Assembly (NCBI RefSeq): GCF_000614545.1
Contig: NZ_BAKW01000001.1
Location: 372,001-436,000 of the forward strand
DNA length: 64,000 bases
DNA from: Asaia platycodi JCM 25414
GTDB lineage: Bacteria > Pseudomonadota > Alphaproteobacteria > Acetobacterales > Acetobacteraceae
Reading direction: 5' to 3'
Below the pieces are notes generated by a model, which made no database searches, was not told where the DNA came from, and worked only from the letters and a program-made list of their open reading frames with translations. Below are positions 41,467 through 52,240 of this stretch, piece by piece. How positions within the stretch are numbered: the stretch's first letter is position 1; the number at the start of each line of letters is the position of its first letter. Both the position numbers and the translations under genes were made by a program.

Positions 41467-43125
41467 TCAGTTCTCGTGTTCGGAGGCTATGTAATAGGGC
41501 GCGGTCGAGCGGGGCAGCGGTGCTTTTCCGCGCATGAGATCGGCGATTTTCTCCGCGATCATGATCGTGGGCGCATTCAGATTGCCCGTGGGAATGATCG
41601 GCATGATGGAAGCATCCACCACACGAAGGCCTTCCATTTCGTGAACCCGTCCCTGATGATCGACGACCGCCATGGGGTCGGTGCCCATCTTGTTGGAGCA
41701 GGATGGATGATAAGCCGTCTCTGCATGAGCCCGGACGAAGGCATCGATATCGTCATCCGATTGCAGATGCTGTCCCGGAGAAATTTCCCGGCCGCGATAG
41801 GGATCGAGGGCGGACTGAGCAAAGATCTCGCGGGTGATTCGAACGGCAGAACGGAATTCCCGCCAATCCTGCTCATGCGCCATGTAGTTGAACAGAATGC
41901 TGGGGTGTTGGTTCGGGTCTTGTGAGGTGACCTGAATGCGGCCCCGGCTCGGTGACCGCATCGAGCCCACATGCATCTGGAAGCTATGTTCGGTCACACC
42001 ACCGGTGCCGTTATAGCTGATTGCAACCGGCAGGAAGTGGTATTGGAGATTGGGCCATTCGAAGCTTGGCTCCGACCGGATAAAGCCACCGCCCTCGAAC
42101 TGGTTGCTGGCACCGATGCCGGTCCCGAGGAAGAGCCATTCCGCGCCGATCGCGGGCTGGTTGATGGTTTTCAGAGCGGGAGCCAGTGAGACAGGCTGGG
42201 AGCAGGCATACTGGATATACATTTCCAGGTGGTCCTGCAGGTTCTGCCCGACGCCGGGCAAATCCTTAACCACCGGAATGCCGAGGGCGCGCAGAATTGC
42301 GGCGGGGCCAACGCCTGAACGCTGCAATAGCTGGGGTGAGGCGATGGCGCCGCTGCACACGACGACTTCGCGCCCGGCATTGGCGCTTTCTCTTTCGCCC
42401 TTGCGCAGCCAGGTTACACCGACAGCACGGTTATTGGAGAACAGGATACGGTCAGCGACCGCATGGGTCACAATGGTCAGATTGGGTCTCGAGCGTGCCT
42501 GATCGAGATAGCCGCGTGCCGTGCTGGAACGACGCCCTTTTCGTGTGACCGTACGATCCATCGGGCCGAAGCCTTCCTGACGATAGCCATTCAGATCGTC
42601 CGTGCGGTTATATCCTGCCTGCACGCCAGCCTCGATCATGGCGCGGAACAGAATATTATTGTCGTGGCTGGGGGTCGTTACCTGCACCGGGCCGCTATCG
42701 CCATGATAGTCATTGCCGCCGATATCGCGGCTCTCTGCCTTCTTGAAATAGGGCAGGCAGTCGAGATAGCTCCAGTCCGACAGACCGGGGAGCGACGCCC
42801 AGTTATCGTAATCCATGGCATTGCCGCGAATGTAGCACATGCCGTTGATGAGGGAGGATCCTCCAAGTCCCTTGCCGCGACCGCATTCCATGCGCCGATG
42901 GTTCATATGCGGCTCGGGGTCTGTGAGATAGGCCCAGTTGTAGCGTCGACCCTGCAGCGGATAGGCGAGCGCTGCGGGCATCTGCGTGCGGAAATCGAAG
43001 CGGTAATCCGGGCCGCCAGCCTCAAGGAGCAGCACGCTCACATGGGCATCTTCGGTCAGGCGCGTAGCCAGCACATTACCGGCAGAACCGGCGCCTACGA
43101 TGATGTAGTCGTATTCCTTGGCCAT
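41467..43125 (-). CDS. betA: Choline dehydrogenase
   Basis: Membrane-associated FAD enzyme of the GMC oxidoreductase family that oxidises choline to betaine aldehyde. 552 residues, intact. The N-terminus has [17 protein letters not shown] (FAD binding), then [20 protein letters not shown], and the second GMC signature [16 protein letters not shown]. The C-terminal catalytic His region is [18 protein letters not shown], and [16 protein letters not shown] closes the FAD site. It follows betB by 58 bases and is followed by an outer-membrane barrel gene. Confidence 0.95.
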   Translation of the reverse strand: MAKEYDYIIVGAGSAGNVLATRLTEDAHVSVLLLEAGGPDYRFDFRTQMPAALAYPLQGRRYNWAYLTDPEPHMNHRRMECGRGKGLGGSSLINGMCYIRGNAMDYDNWASLPGLSDWSYLDCLPYFKKAESRDIGGNDYHGDSGPVQVTTPSHDNNILFRAMIEAGVQAGYNRTDDLNGYRQEGFGPMDRTVTRKGRRSSTARGYLDQARSRPNLTIVTHAVADRILFSNNRAVGVTWLRKGERESANAGREVVVCSGAIASPQLLQRSGVGPAAILRALGIPVVKDLPGVGQNLQDHLEMYIQYACSQPVSLAPALKTINQPAIGAEWLFLGTGIGASNQFEGGGFIRSEPSFEWPNLQYHFLPVAISYNGTGGVTEHSFQMHVGSMRSPSRGRIQVTSQDPNQHPSILFNYMAHEQDWREFRSAVRITREIFAQSALDPYRGREISPGQHLQSDDDIDAFVRAHAETAYHPSCSNKMGTDPMAVVDHQGRVHEMEGLRVVDASIMPIIPTGNLNAPTIMIAEKIADLMRGKAPLPRSTAPYYIASEHEN

Positions 43126-43183
43126 AATCTTCGTACTCGTCTTGGTTTTATTTCAGTTTTGCAAGTGTCGGCGTGATCTGCGA

Positions 43184-44652
43184 TCAGAATACCGAGACAA
43201 AGGGAGCGAGCTCGACCTGTATCGATTTCACCTGGGTATAGGCGAGCAGGGTCTGAATACCGTTTTCACGTCCGATGCCGGATTGCTTGTAGCCACCGAC
43301 AGGCATCTGGGCCGGACTCTCACCCCATGTGTTGATCCAGCATATACCCGCCTGCATGGCGTGGATGACGCGATGGGCCGTAGCGATATCCTGGGTGACG
43401 ACACCCGCAGCGAGCCCGAAACTCGTGGCATTTGCACGGGCGATGACCTCGTCTTCGGTCTCATAGGTGAGGATGCTCATTACCGGCCCGAAGATTTCCT
43501 CCTGGACGATCTGCATGGTGTCGGTGCAATCGGTAAAGACCGTTGGAGCAACATAGGCACCACGGTCGAATGTTGCGCCCGTCAGTCGATGACCCCCAGC
43601 CAGAACCGTGGCCCCTTCGACTTTGCCTGCTTCGATATGCCTCAGGACGGAGTCCATATGGCAAAGCTCGTTAGCGGGCCGAAATTGGTTGCGGGATCCA
43701 TTGGATCGCCTGCGCGAATGCGCGCAACGCGCTCAACGACCGCAGCCTCGAACGCCTTTTTAAGCGACGCAGGAACGAAGACACGCGTTCCGTTCGTGCA
43801 CACCTGACCCGAACTGTAGAAATTCGCCATCATTGCTATATCGGCAGCACGGGCGATATCGGCATCTTCCAGAATAACCAGCGCCGATTTGCCGCCAAGC
43901 TCCATCGTCACGTCCTTGAGGCTTGAGGACGCCGCATCGGCCATAACTTTTTTGCCGGTCTGGACGCTGCCCGTGAAAGACACCTTGTCGATACGGGGGT
44001 CTGAAGTCAGCAGGCTGCCCACTTCTCTGCCTGACCCGACGACGACGTTGAAAACACCATCGGGGAGACCGGCTTCAGTATAGATTTCTGCGAGTTTCAG
44101 CGCGGTGAGAGGGGTCACTTCGCTCGGCTTGAAAATAACCGCATTGCCAGCAGCGAGCGCGGGCGCCGATTTCCAGAGCGCGATCTGGATGGGATAATTC
44201 CAGGCCCCGATTGCGGCGACAATGCCGAGCGGCTCACGTCTGGTGTAGAAGAAGCTCGTCTCACGCAGGGGCGCCTGAATGCCCTCAATGGCAGGGGCCA
44301 GACCCGCATAATATTCGAGAACATCCGCGCCGGTGACGATATCGACCGTGCTGGTTTCCGAGAACGGCTTTCCCGTATCGAGACTTTCCAGTCGGGCAAG
44401 CTCATCGTTGCGCTCGCGCAGAATGGCGACAGCCTTGTTGAGAATACGCGACCGTTCGACGGCTGTCATTGCAGCCCAGATCTTCTGTCCTTTTTCCGCG
44501 CTGGTTATTGCCGCATTTATTTCCTCTGCGCCTGCCACCTGCACGCTGGCGATAACGTCACCTGTCGCAGGGTTGACCGTTTCGATTGTGCGCCCGGTGC
44601 TCGTTTGGGCATGTGTGCCGTTTATGAAAAGCGGCTCGCTCTGCGTGGTCAT
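43184..44652 (-). CDS. betB: Betaine aldehyde dehydrogenase, one frameshift
   Basis: Cytosolic NAD(P)-dependent dehydrogenase forming glycine betaine from betaine aldehyde. [20 protein letters not shown] and [13 protein letters not shown] mark the cofactor site, [16 protein letters not shown] contains the general-base Glu and [15 protein letters not shown] the nucleophilic Cys, the BetB form of that motif. [12 protein letters not shown] and [13 protein letters not shown] follow. Near 43657 one base is missing; repair joins NFGPLTSF to [14 protein letters not shown]. About 490 residues. Its ATG overlaps the repaired betI stop (ATGA). Confidence 0.94.
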
Positions 44653-45277
44653 GATTTTTTCCGTTTAGTGAGGTTTGCGGATGGGCCGCGATCGGGTGAG
44701 GGGAAGTGCTGGTCGATGAAATCGAAAGCGAGGCTGAGAGCCTGCTCCGTATCGAACTGCCCTCCGGCGAGCGTGCCACGAAGCCAGAGGCCATCGATCA
44801 GGCTGCAAGGCCGGTTGCGGCATTGCGTGCGCTTTTCCGGTCCATCTCTCGCCCGAACTGATAGGCGAGATTAGAGTGCAGACGCCTGTCATTGGCACGC
44901 TGTAATCTTTTGAATTGAGGGTTGTTCAGGCTGGCCGACCAGAAGGCGAGCCAGCTGCGCATGGCTGTTGGACTTGTCTGGCTCGGGGCGAAATTGCCGT
45001 GAACGATGGCCCTGAGCTGAGTTCGCGGCGTTTGATCCCGCGCGTGGATGCAATGGAAAAGAACGGCCTCGCGCAAATCCCTGAGAATCTGACGCATGGC
45101 TGCCTCAAGTAATCCATCCTTGTTGCCGAAATAGTGTGAAACAATACCTGCTGACAGACCGGCTTCCGTTGCGACGGAGGAAAGTGTGACGTCACTAAGG
45201 CCGCTATCCTCGATTACCTTGAATGTGGCGTCGATTAGCTGCTGGTGTCTGACAGGCTGCATTCCAACTTTCGGCAT
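44649..45277 (-). CDS. betI: TetR-family choline-responsive repressor BetI, one frameshift
   Basis: Repressor of the bet genes that is released by choline. The start [19 protein letters not shown] (45277) has GGGAGGTGGAG upstream and is the canonical BetI N-terminus; a longer in-frame reading to 45346 would cross the operator. The helix-turn-helix is [20 protein letters not shown]. Near 44805 one base is missing, after which [11 protein letters not shown] and [15 protein letters not shown] restore the family C-terminus. About 208 residues. First gene of betI-betB-betA-barrel gene. Confidence 0.93.
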
Positions 45278-45308
45278 GTAAGCTCCACCTCCCGAAAGAT
45301 TTAATTTG

Positions 45309-45322
45309 ATTGAGCGTTCAAT
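45309..45322. promoter_or_regulatory. Probable BetI operator
   Basis: ATTGAGCGTTCAAT is a palindrome with five-base arms (ATTGA/TCAAT), close to the ATTGAACGTTCAAT-like sites described for BetI in other Proteobacteria. It lies 31 bases upstream of betI and between betI and the divergent BCCT transporter gene. Confidence 0.7.
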
Positions 45323-45485
45323 AAAGATAACCAAGATGTAATTCAACCCTGCGTTCGAGTCTGCCCGGTCACAACTGGCGTGATGAGAATAACAGGAGCG
45401 TTGAGAGGGACACTCGGTATGGCGGTCTGTATCCAGTCAGGGGACTGGCAGCTTGATCTGAGCAGAATAGAGATGGAGCACTCAG

Positions 45486-47043
45486 ATGACGTCCCAAGTT
45501 GCGTCATGTATGAGATCGAAAAAAATGAGTGTTAACAGGCCGGTATTTTTTATTTCGGCGGTTATCACGACGCTGGCAGGGCTGGCGTGCATGCTCTGGC
45601 CGTCACAGAGCCGGACCGCGCTCGATCTGACCCAGTCTGTTGTCGTGGGCGCGTTCGGCTGGTTCTATATGGTGCTCATTGCCGTTTGCATGGGTCTTGT
45701 CTGCTGGCTCGCCTTTTCACGTTATGGCGATGTGCTCTTGGGGGAACCGGGGTCGAAACCGGCGATCTCGACGCTTTCATGGTCGACGATGCTGTTTTCA
45801 GCAGGGATAGGCATCGCGCTCATCTATTATGGTGCGTATGAGCCGCTCGATCATTATCTGAAGCCGCCGCAAGGGCCTGCAGCCACGGTGGAGGCCGCGC
45901 ATGGGGCTATGGCCCTGACCTTCCTTCATTGGGGGCTGCATGGCTGGACGCTCTATGCAATGGTCGCGACGACCCTTGCCTATTTTGCCTATTGCAAGGG
46001 TCTGCCGCTTGCCTTGCGCTCACCGCTGGTGGCGATCTTTGGTGATCGCATTAATGGCAGCCTCGGCGATCTGGTCGATTGTCTGGGTGTGCTCGCCACC
46101 ATGGTGTCAATGGTGACCAATGTCGCATCGGTGCGCTTCTGGTGCATTCGGGCTTCATCACCTGTTTGGCATCCCGATGACCATGCCGGTCCAGATCACC
46201 ATTACAATCGTCATGATGATGGCCGTTGCGGTGACGGTTGTGGCGGGAGTGGATAAGGGGATCGCCCTGCTTTCAAACGTCAATCTGGCTATTCTGTGTG
46301 GTATCCTGCTTTTCGTTCTGAGCACCGGTCCCACGGAGCATATTTTTCAGGGGATTGTGCAGAACACGGGCGATTATTTGGCCTCCTTTATTCCATCGAC
46401 GTTCAATATGTATCTCTATGGTCATGCTGAGAAATGGATGGCGGCCTGGACGCTTTTTTTCTGGGCGTGGTGGATTGCCTGGACACCCTTTGTCGGCCTG
46501 TTTATCGCGCGTATTTCCAAGGGGCGCACAATCAGGCAGCTTGTGCTTGGTGTCACCTTCATCCCGCTTGGTTTCACCCTCGTGTGGCTCGCGATTTTCG
46601 GCAATACAGCGATCGATCTCGTCAGGAGTGGCGCGGGTGCCGTGCTGGTCGATGCTGTCCAGAACGATCCTCCGATGGCGCTTTATCGTCTGCTCGAAAC
46701 CCTGCCTCTGAGCGATGTTATTGCCACGGTCGCGGTATTCGCGAGCTTCGTGCTGTTTCTGACCCCGGTGAATTCAGGCGCCTTCATGATCGCCAGCCTG
46801 TCGATGCGCGATAGTGCGCCGGATGAGGATGCGCCGGTCTGGATGCGTCTCGTCTGGGTTGCCGCTATCGCAGTGATCAGTCTCGGGCTTCTGATCGCCG
46901 GCAATTTCGACGCCATGCAGATGGCTGTCGTTCTTTGTGGCTTGCCCTTCTCCATTGTGCTGACGTTCTACATGATCGGCCTAGTCCGGGCGCTTCGATC
47001 AGACGAAGCTGCCCGTATCCTGACGTCAGAGGTTGGGGAGTAA
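45486..47043 (+). CDS. betT: BCCT-family choline/betaine transporter, two frameshifts
   Basis: Inner-membrane secondary transporter with about 12 helices. STMLFSAGIGIALIYYGAYE and FLHWGLHGWTLYAM are BCCT signatures; FFWAWWIAWTPFVGLFIARI and SKGRTIRQLVLG form the conserved helix 8 block with the Trp residues that bind the quaternary ammonium group. Breaks near 46127 and 46155 each need one base, restoring VTNVxIGALLVHSGLHHLFGIP. About 520 residues, lacking the long C-terminal tail of E. coli BetT. Its divergence from betI over a BetI-like operator makes choline the likely substrate. Confidence 0.9.
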
Positions 47044-47054
47044 CAACCCGGTTG

Positions 47055-47091
47055 GGACGATGGTTTTCGCGCTTTGCGCTGACCATCGTCC
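47055..47091. terminator. Terminator behind BCCT transporter gene
   Basis: GGACGATGGT and ACCATCGTCC form a perfect ten-base stem with a 17-base loop, 12 bases after the transporter stop, between convergent genes. Confidence 0.68.
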
Positions 47092-47181
47092 TGCTATCAG
47101 CCATGTCTTGAAATGCGCCGGAGGATATTTCCGCACCCTCGTGAGCCTGCTGATCTATTCGCGTCGAGATGTACGTTTCTG

Positions 47182-48430
47182 TCACGCGCGTTCTGTATGC
47201 AGCGTTTTCGCTATGTTGCGGAGCTGGGTCAGGAATCGTTCCTGCAACGCGCTGGGCAACCAGCCCTTGCGCGTAAAGACACCGATCGTGCGTATGGTGT
47301 CGGGGATCTCGGATTCGATAGGGGTGAGCAATCCTGCCGCCATTTCGATGGCGATCTGATCGCGGGAAAGCAGGGTCAGAAAATCGCTACGTGTCAGAAC
47401 GCCACGTATGGTTGTAACCGACGCGCATTGTATTGGTGCCTTGGGGCGCTCGATACTGGCGCGGTCAAAAATCTGCTGCCACCGTTCGAGAAGATAGGAT
47501 GTGTGCGGCCCGACGATCCATGGGTATTGGGCGAGGTCTTCAAGGCTGGGCCTGCGTCCTGCGAGAGGGTGATCAACTCTGCCGATCACGGCGATACGAT
47601 CGCGCAGGAGAAGCTCCTGACGCAGTTCGGGAGGGGGCTCTTCGCGCAGGGCACCGATAACAAGATCGAGCACGCCGTTGCGCAGGGCGGAGAATAACTC
47701 TCGGGCCGAGCCGTCGACGACATTCATTCGTGCAAGAGGCGCAGTGCGCGCCAGTTCCGCCAATGCGACCGGTAGCAGCATGGAGCGCGCAAGCGCCATG
47801 GCACCGATTGAAATGTGATCTGCCTGGCGCGTCGCCTCACGCACGCAATGACGAGTTCATTGATGCCGAGCCTGAATTTTCTGGCCATAAGATGACCGGC
47901 GCGGGACAGGGTAAGAATACGTCCGTTTTTCTCCATAAGCTCGATCTGGCTCAGCATCTCGAGCGCTTTCAGAGGGCGGAGAATGGCGGGTTTCGACAGA
48001 TCGCCCATACGGCTGCCGCCGCGATGCCGCCTGTCTCGGAGAGCAGGAGGAGCGCCTTGACCTGCACGAGGGTCAGATGATTCTCCGGCCGGTTTGGGCG
48101 GCGAGGACCAACGCTGCTGCTTTTTAAGCCATCGCCGAGATAATCGAGCGCACGGCGAAAGCGGATGACAATTTTCTCTCCCTCCCGCGTGAGTCTCAGC
48201 CCGTGAGGCAGGCGTTCGAAAATCCGGACAGCGAGTTTTGTCTCAATGCTGGCTATGCCTTGGGTGAGGGCGGGCTGTGAGAGATCGACCGCCGATGCGG
48301 CAGCGCTCAGACTGTTTTCCTGCGCGGCGATAATCACGGCGCGGATATGGCGCAAATTCAGCTCGGGCACGGCCTGACTGCTCGTCACGACACGGTGAAC
48401 GGAATCTGTCCCTGAAGGGTGATCTGCCAT
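47182..48430 (-). CDS. LysR-type regulator with two winged-helix domains, two frameshifts
   Basis: About 416 residues after repair, longer than the usual 300 of LysR proteins. The first winged helix (about residues 25-85) has LNLRHIRAVIIAAQENSLSA, DLSQPALTQGIASIETKLAV and RLTREGEKI. A second, similar unit follows: LTLVQVKALLLLSETGGIAA, LSKPAILRPLKALEML and LTLSRAGHLMARKF. Then comes the LysR substrate domain (ISIGAMALARSMLLPVALAE, LDLVIGALREEPPPELRQEL). Breaks near 48007 and 47846 each need one base. It is divergent from the PEP carboxykinase gene over 126 bases and may regulate it. Confidence 0.8.
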
Positions 48431-48556
48431 GTACCCCGCTCTAAAGACTGAGAGAAGACGGTGCGATGGAAAACAAAATCTTATATCGCATCAGAAATTC
48501 GAATTAGGTTTCTTTGTCAATATCGGCTTGATTTTCTTCATACAGGGAGAAAATCA

Positions 48557-50386
48557 ATGCATATTGATGGTAAGCGTCGAGGAAATACGCGGGAAAATAC
48601 GCTGCACATTCCTGCGCATGTGCGTCTCTGGGTTGAAGAAATTGCCGCCCTTTGCGAGCCCGACCGAATATATTGGTGCGACGGAACGCAAACTGAATGG
48701 GACCGGATTGCCACCGAACAGGTCGCGCGCGGTTCGATGGTGGCGCTCAATCCCGAGCATTATCCCAATTCCTATCTGGCGCGCTCCGCCCCCAATGACG
48801 TGGCGCGCACTGAAGGCCGGACGTTTATCTGCGCTGCTTCGAAGGAAGAGGCCGGGCCAACCAATAACTGGATAGCGCCCGAAGAAGGCCGCGCTAAGAT
48901 GCAGGCAATTTTTAAAGGCTGTATGCGCGGGCGCACGCTCTATGTCGTGCCGTTCTGCATGGGACCGATCGAGGCAGAAAACCGGGTTATTGGCGTGCAG
49001 GTGACTGACAGCGCCTATGCGGTTCTCTCCATGCGCATCATGACGCGTATTGGCCGTGACGTGCTTGAAACCCTCGGTGAGAACGAGTTTTTTGCCCGTT
49101 GTATCCATTCTGTCGGCGCGCCGCGCAGCAAGGGCGAGCCGGATACAGGCTGGCCGTGCAACGATGAAAAATGGATCCTCCATTTTCCGGAAAGCCGTGA
49201 GATCTGGTCATACGGTTCAGGTTATGGCGGCAATGCCCTCTTGGGTAAGAAATGCCTTGCGCTGCGTATTGCCTCCGTCATGGCGCGCGATCAGGCTGGC
49301 TTGCCGAGCATATGCTCATTCTCAAGGTCACATCGCCGGAAAACAAGGTTCATTACATCGCGGGTGCCTTTCCGAGTGCCTGTGGCAAGACAAATCTCGC
49401 CATGCTCGATTCCACCTTGCCGGGATGGAAAGTCGAGACACTGGGTGATGATATCTGCTGGATGCGCGTCGGGGCCGATGGGTATTTCTACGCCTCCAAC
49501 CCGGAAACCGGATTTTTCGGTGTGGCCCCCGGCACGAGCGAAAAAACCAATCGCAATGCCATGCAGACCATGCGGGCCAACAGCATTTTCACCAATGCAG
49601 CCCTGACCGAAGAGGGCACGGTATGGTGGAAAGGCATGACCGATACACCGCCTCAGGGTCTGACAGACTGGCGTGGTCGCCCATGGGATCCGGATTCCGG
49701 CCCCGCCATGCATCCGAATGCCCGTTTCACGGCGCCTATCGAGCAATGCCCGTCCCTCGCTGAGGAATGGTGCCGCCCCGAAGGCGTCAGACTCTCAGCC
49801 ATTCTGGTGGGCGGACGCAGGGCGAGCGCTGTGCCGCTGGTGACTGAAGCCTTCAGCTGGGAACATGGCGTGTATATGGGCGCGACCCTCGCCTCGGAGA
49901 GCACGGCGGCCTCAGAGCACGATCTCGGAAGCCTGCGCCGCGATCCGTTCGCGATGAATCCGTTCTGTGGATACAACATGGGCGATTATTTCGCGCACTG
50001 GCTGAGCTTCGCGCAGAACGAGCAGGTCGACAAAGCCCATATGCCGCGCTTCTTCATGGTCAACTGGTTCAGAACCGATGAAAACGGCCGGTTTATCTGG
50101 CCTGGCTTTGGCGACAATATTCGTGTGCTGAAATGGATTGTCGAAAGATTGGAAGGCTCAGCAGAAGCGGTCGCCACGCCGGTTGGCAACGTACCCGCTG
50201 AAGGCAGCTCGATCTGGATGGTCTGGCCATACACGAAGACGATCTGGCCCCCCTCATGACGATTGATCGTGAAGCGTGGCGGAAGGAGGCAGAAGCGAAC
50301 AGGGATTATCTGGCTGGTTTGGGCGCGCGCGTTCCAGAGCGCTGCATGAGGAGCAGGATGCCTTGGAAAATCGCCTGAGCCCCTGA
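48557..50386 (+). CDS. pckG: Phosphoenolpyruvate carboxykinase (GTP), three frameshifts
   Basis: Cytosolic gluconeogenic enzyme making PEP and CO2 from oxaloacetate with GTP. The GTP-type signature is clear: [20 protein letters not shown] (substrate site), [13 protein letters not shown] (P-loop with the reactive Cys), LGDDICWMR (kinase-2 motif) and [15 protein letters not shown]. The start MHIDGKRR (48557) has GGGAGA upstream. Missing bases near 49302, 50207 and 50340; repair of the last two gives [17 protein letters not shown] and [16 protein letters not shown] ending at 50386. About 610 residues, the usual length. Most alphaproteobacteria use the unrelated ATP-type enzyme instead. Confidence 0.94.
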
Positions 50387-50439
50387 GAAAGGCGCGCTGC
50401 GCTTCGGCGCAAAGCGACCAAAGTAAGGCTAAGAGGCTA

Positions 50440-50766
50440 TTAATTAACTGAGTCATTGAAGAAGAATGAGACCGGGCGCGTCTGGGCATTCGCATCGTCC
50501 CTAGTACAGGCCACGTAGAAGTCCTTGGCGGAGGGTTTGCCCTCCTTGTCACGCAGCGTGACCGTGCCCGCATGGGCAGTATAGGCAATGCTCTGGCCGC
50601 CTGCGGTCAGATGATGCTTGGTGATGGAATCCGCAGGCAGCAGCGCCGCCAATCCCTCCTTCGGCGCCTCGCTCTTGGCGGGCTCAGCCGCATGAGCAGC
50701 GGGGAGAAGGGGAAGGGCGAAGTAGGCCGAAGCCAGCAACGCCGCAACAAGTGTCTTGCGCGACAT
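50440..50766 (-). pseudogene. Truncated duplicate of S10 carboxypeptidase
   Basis: Encodes the signal peptide and first part of an S10 peptidase nearly identical to the intact gene at 36746-38245, up to TRPVSFFFN, then runs into unrelated sequence and stops (NDSVN). The catalytic Ser, Asp and His are all absent, so no peptidase activity is possible. The signal peptide remains, so a short exported peptide could still be made. Several substitutions relative to the source (for example VFYVAYTKDG to DFYVACTRDD) suggest relaxed selection. Confidence 0.85.
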
Positions 50767-50822
50767 GCAAAGTCCTTTCGAGTTTGGAACAGTATAACAA
50801 TCTCGGAAGGGGGTGCAATGCG
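50454..50822. repeat. Truncated copy of 369-bp segmental duplication
   Basis: Aligns colinearly without gaps to 37933-38301, in the same orientation, 12,521 bases away. Neither end shows the inverted repeats of an insertion sequence. Confidence 0.85.
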
Positions 50823-51018
50823 CGAAGCGATCCAATTGGAATGTGCATATGACGCGCCCAGCTATACCGTTTCAAGGCGAGCCAGCCGTCTCTTTTATTG
50901 AATGTGTGAGTATTGTAGTAATTAGTGATAATACAGCGCTTTGTCGGTAAAAAAAGGTTTTTGAACGCCGTTTCGTGGTGCGGTGATAGTGCAAGGCAAT
51001 AGAGTTTGGAGGCTGGAT

Positions 51019-51867
51019 TTGAGCGATAATTTTTTGATCGGGGATCTTGTCAGGCCAAAGAGGTCGGTGGCCGAACAGGCAACAGCGGACGAACAGAGAT
51101 GGATTTTGGGGCCTGATTTCATGCGTGGCCGACCTGCATTGATACTGGATTGCGGCGACCCTGGCTCCGGGCGCCAGGGAGGACAGGTTGCTTATAGACG
51201 GAAAAACGGGAAGTGGTTTGAACATGGATGGTCAGTCAATTTTGATCAATTTGAGCTCGTTGCCAGACCAAAAGAGAGTGCGATGCTTAATCAATTTGAG
51301 ACGTGGAAAAAGATAGATAGGCGGCGGAGCATTCAACTAAAAAGGACGAAGAAGTGTTTCATTAGCATTCAATGGGCTGCTGACACATCGACTAGTGATC
51401 CTGATACGCCCGTAATGCACATCGATCTTCCACTGTCAGTATCGGGTTTGGGCGCCTATATTCGCGAAGCTCTCTCGAAAACCAGTGATCACAGTAGTCA
51501 GCGCATCGATGGGTCTTTTCCTGATGGATATCTTGATGCGATTAAGAGGCGATCTGCTGAAAACGCAACGGTCGTTTACAACGAATTGTTTCGCAAGCAT
51601 AAGCTCGAGCCTATGAAGTTGGCTTCAATCAGAAGTCAATTGTGGATTGACCAACTCGCTGATTGCTACCGAATTCATCCAGGTGTTTCATATGGAGGTT
51701 CTGACGCGCACGTCTTACTATCCGGTAGTGATGAACAACTGGGAAAAGTCGTGACTGACGTTTTCGATAGGCCGTATATGGCTGAGAAAAAATACTGCGA
51801 GACGTATTCCTACCTCTCGAAAATTATGCCTTATCTGGATCAGGCAATTATCGATGCAGAATTCTAG
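51019..51867 (+). CDS. Orphan hypothetical protein of lower GC
   Basis: About 282 residues; I do not recognise a family. TTG 51019 is favoured because GGAGG lies six bases upstream; GTG 50983 would add 12 residues without a ribosome-binding site. The protein looks cytosolic: no signal peptide or membrane segment, mixed charged residues, an N-terminal part rich in Gly/Arg (GRPALILDCGDPGSGRQGGQ) and a more helical C-terminal half (DAIKRRSAENATVVYNELF). The codons are visibly richer in A and T than the neighbouring genes. It lies beside a truncated duplication, which suggests acquired DNA. Unlike many neighbours it has no frameshift. Confidence 0.6.
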   Translation: MSDNFLIGDLVRPKRSVAEQATADEQRWILGPDFMRGRPALILDCGDPGSGRQGGQVAYRRKNGKWFEHGWSVNFDQFELVARPKESAMLNQFETWKKIDRRRSIQLKRTKKCFISIQWAADTSTSDPDTPVMHIDLPLSVSGLGAYIREALSKTSDHSSQRIDGSFPDGYLDAIKRRSAENATVVYNELFRKHKLEPMKLASIRSQLWIDQLADCYRIHPGVSYGGSDAHVLLSGSDEQLGKVVTDVFDRPYMAEKKYCETYSYLSKIMPYLDQAIIDAEF

Positions 51868-52240
51868 CACTTGTCAGGTCCAGAGTTCCTGCAAAGTGCC
51901 AAGGTGTTCCTAACAAGATACCCGTGGCGATACGCCCGCCATGGACTGGTGTCCGCCATCTCGTAGCGTTCAGGCGGTATGACTGGCCGCAAGCTTCTGT
52001 CTCGAAGTTCTTTTTGAAAGCGGCCTGAGGTGTTGCCTCGGTCACAGAAGACGTAACGCGATGTGCCAGTGCCTTGAGAAGCTTCACATGAGGTAGTTGA
52101 CGATATTTTCCGTCACCGATTGCGTGGCGGTGTTTTGCTTCCAAGGTTTACTGACCCGGTCAGCCGCTTTCTAGCCCAAGGAGTATCTGAGAAACGGGCA
52201 GTAGCGGTTTACAGAGTTCATCAGCACAAACACTACGGTT
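51868..52240. other. 373 bases without a convincing gene
   Basis: Lies between the orphan gene and the terminator of the malic enzyme-fumarase operon. A minus-strand open frame (51848-52144) has no recognised family; its end (HGGRIATGIL, FAGTLDLTSARIL) faintly recalls the C-termini of IS5-type transposases, too weakly to annotate. Confidence 0.3.

Noticed and set aside
37933-50822. The 369-bp duplication as a mobile element
   Set aside because: It consists of the 5' part of a peptidase gene and has no terminal inverted repeats, target duplication or transposase.
51848-52144. Transposase remnant on the minus strand
   Set aside because: Only a vague likeness to the end of IS5-type transposases; no DDE residues, no inverted repeats.
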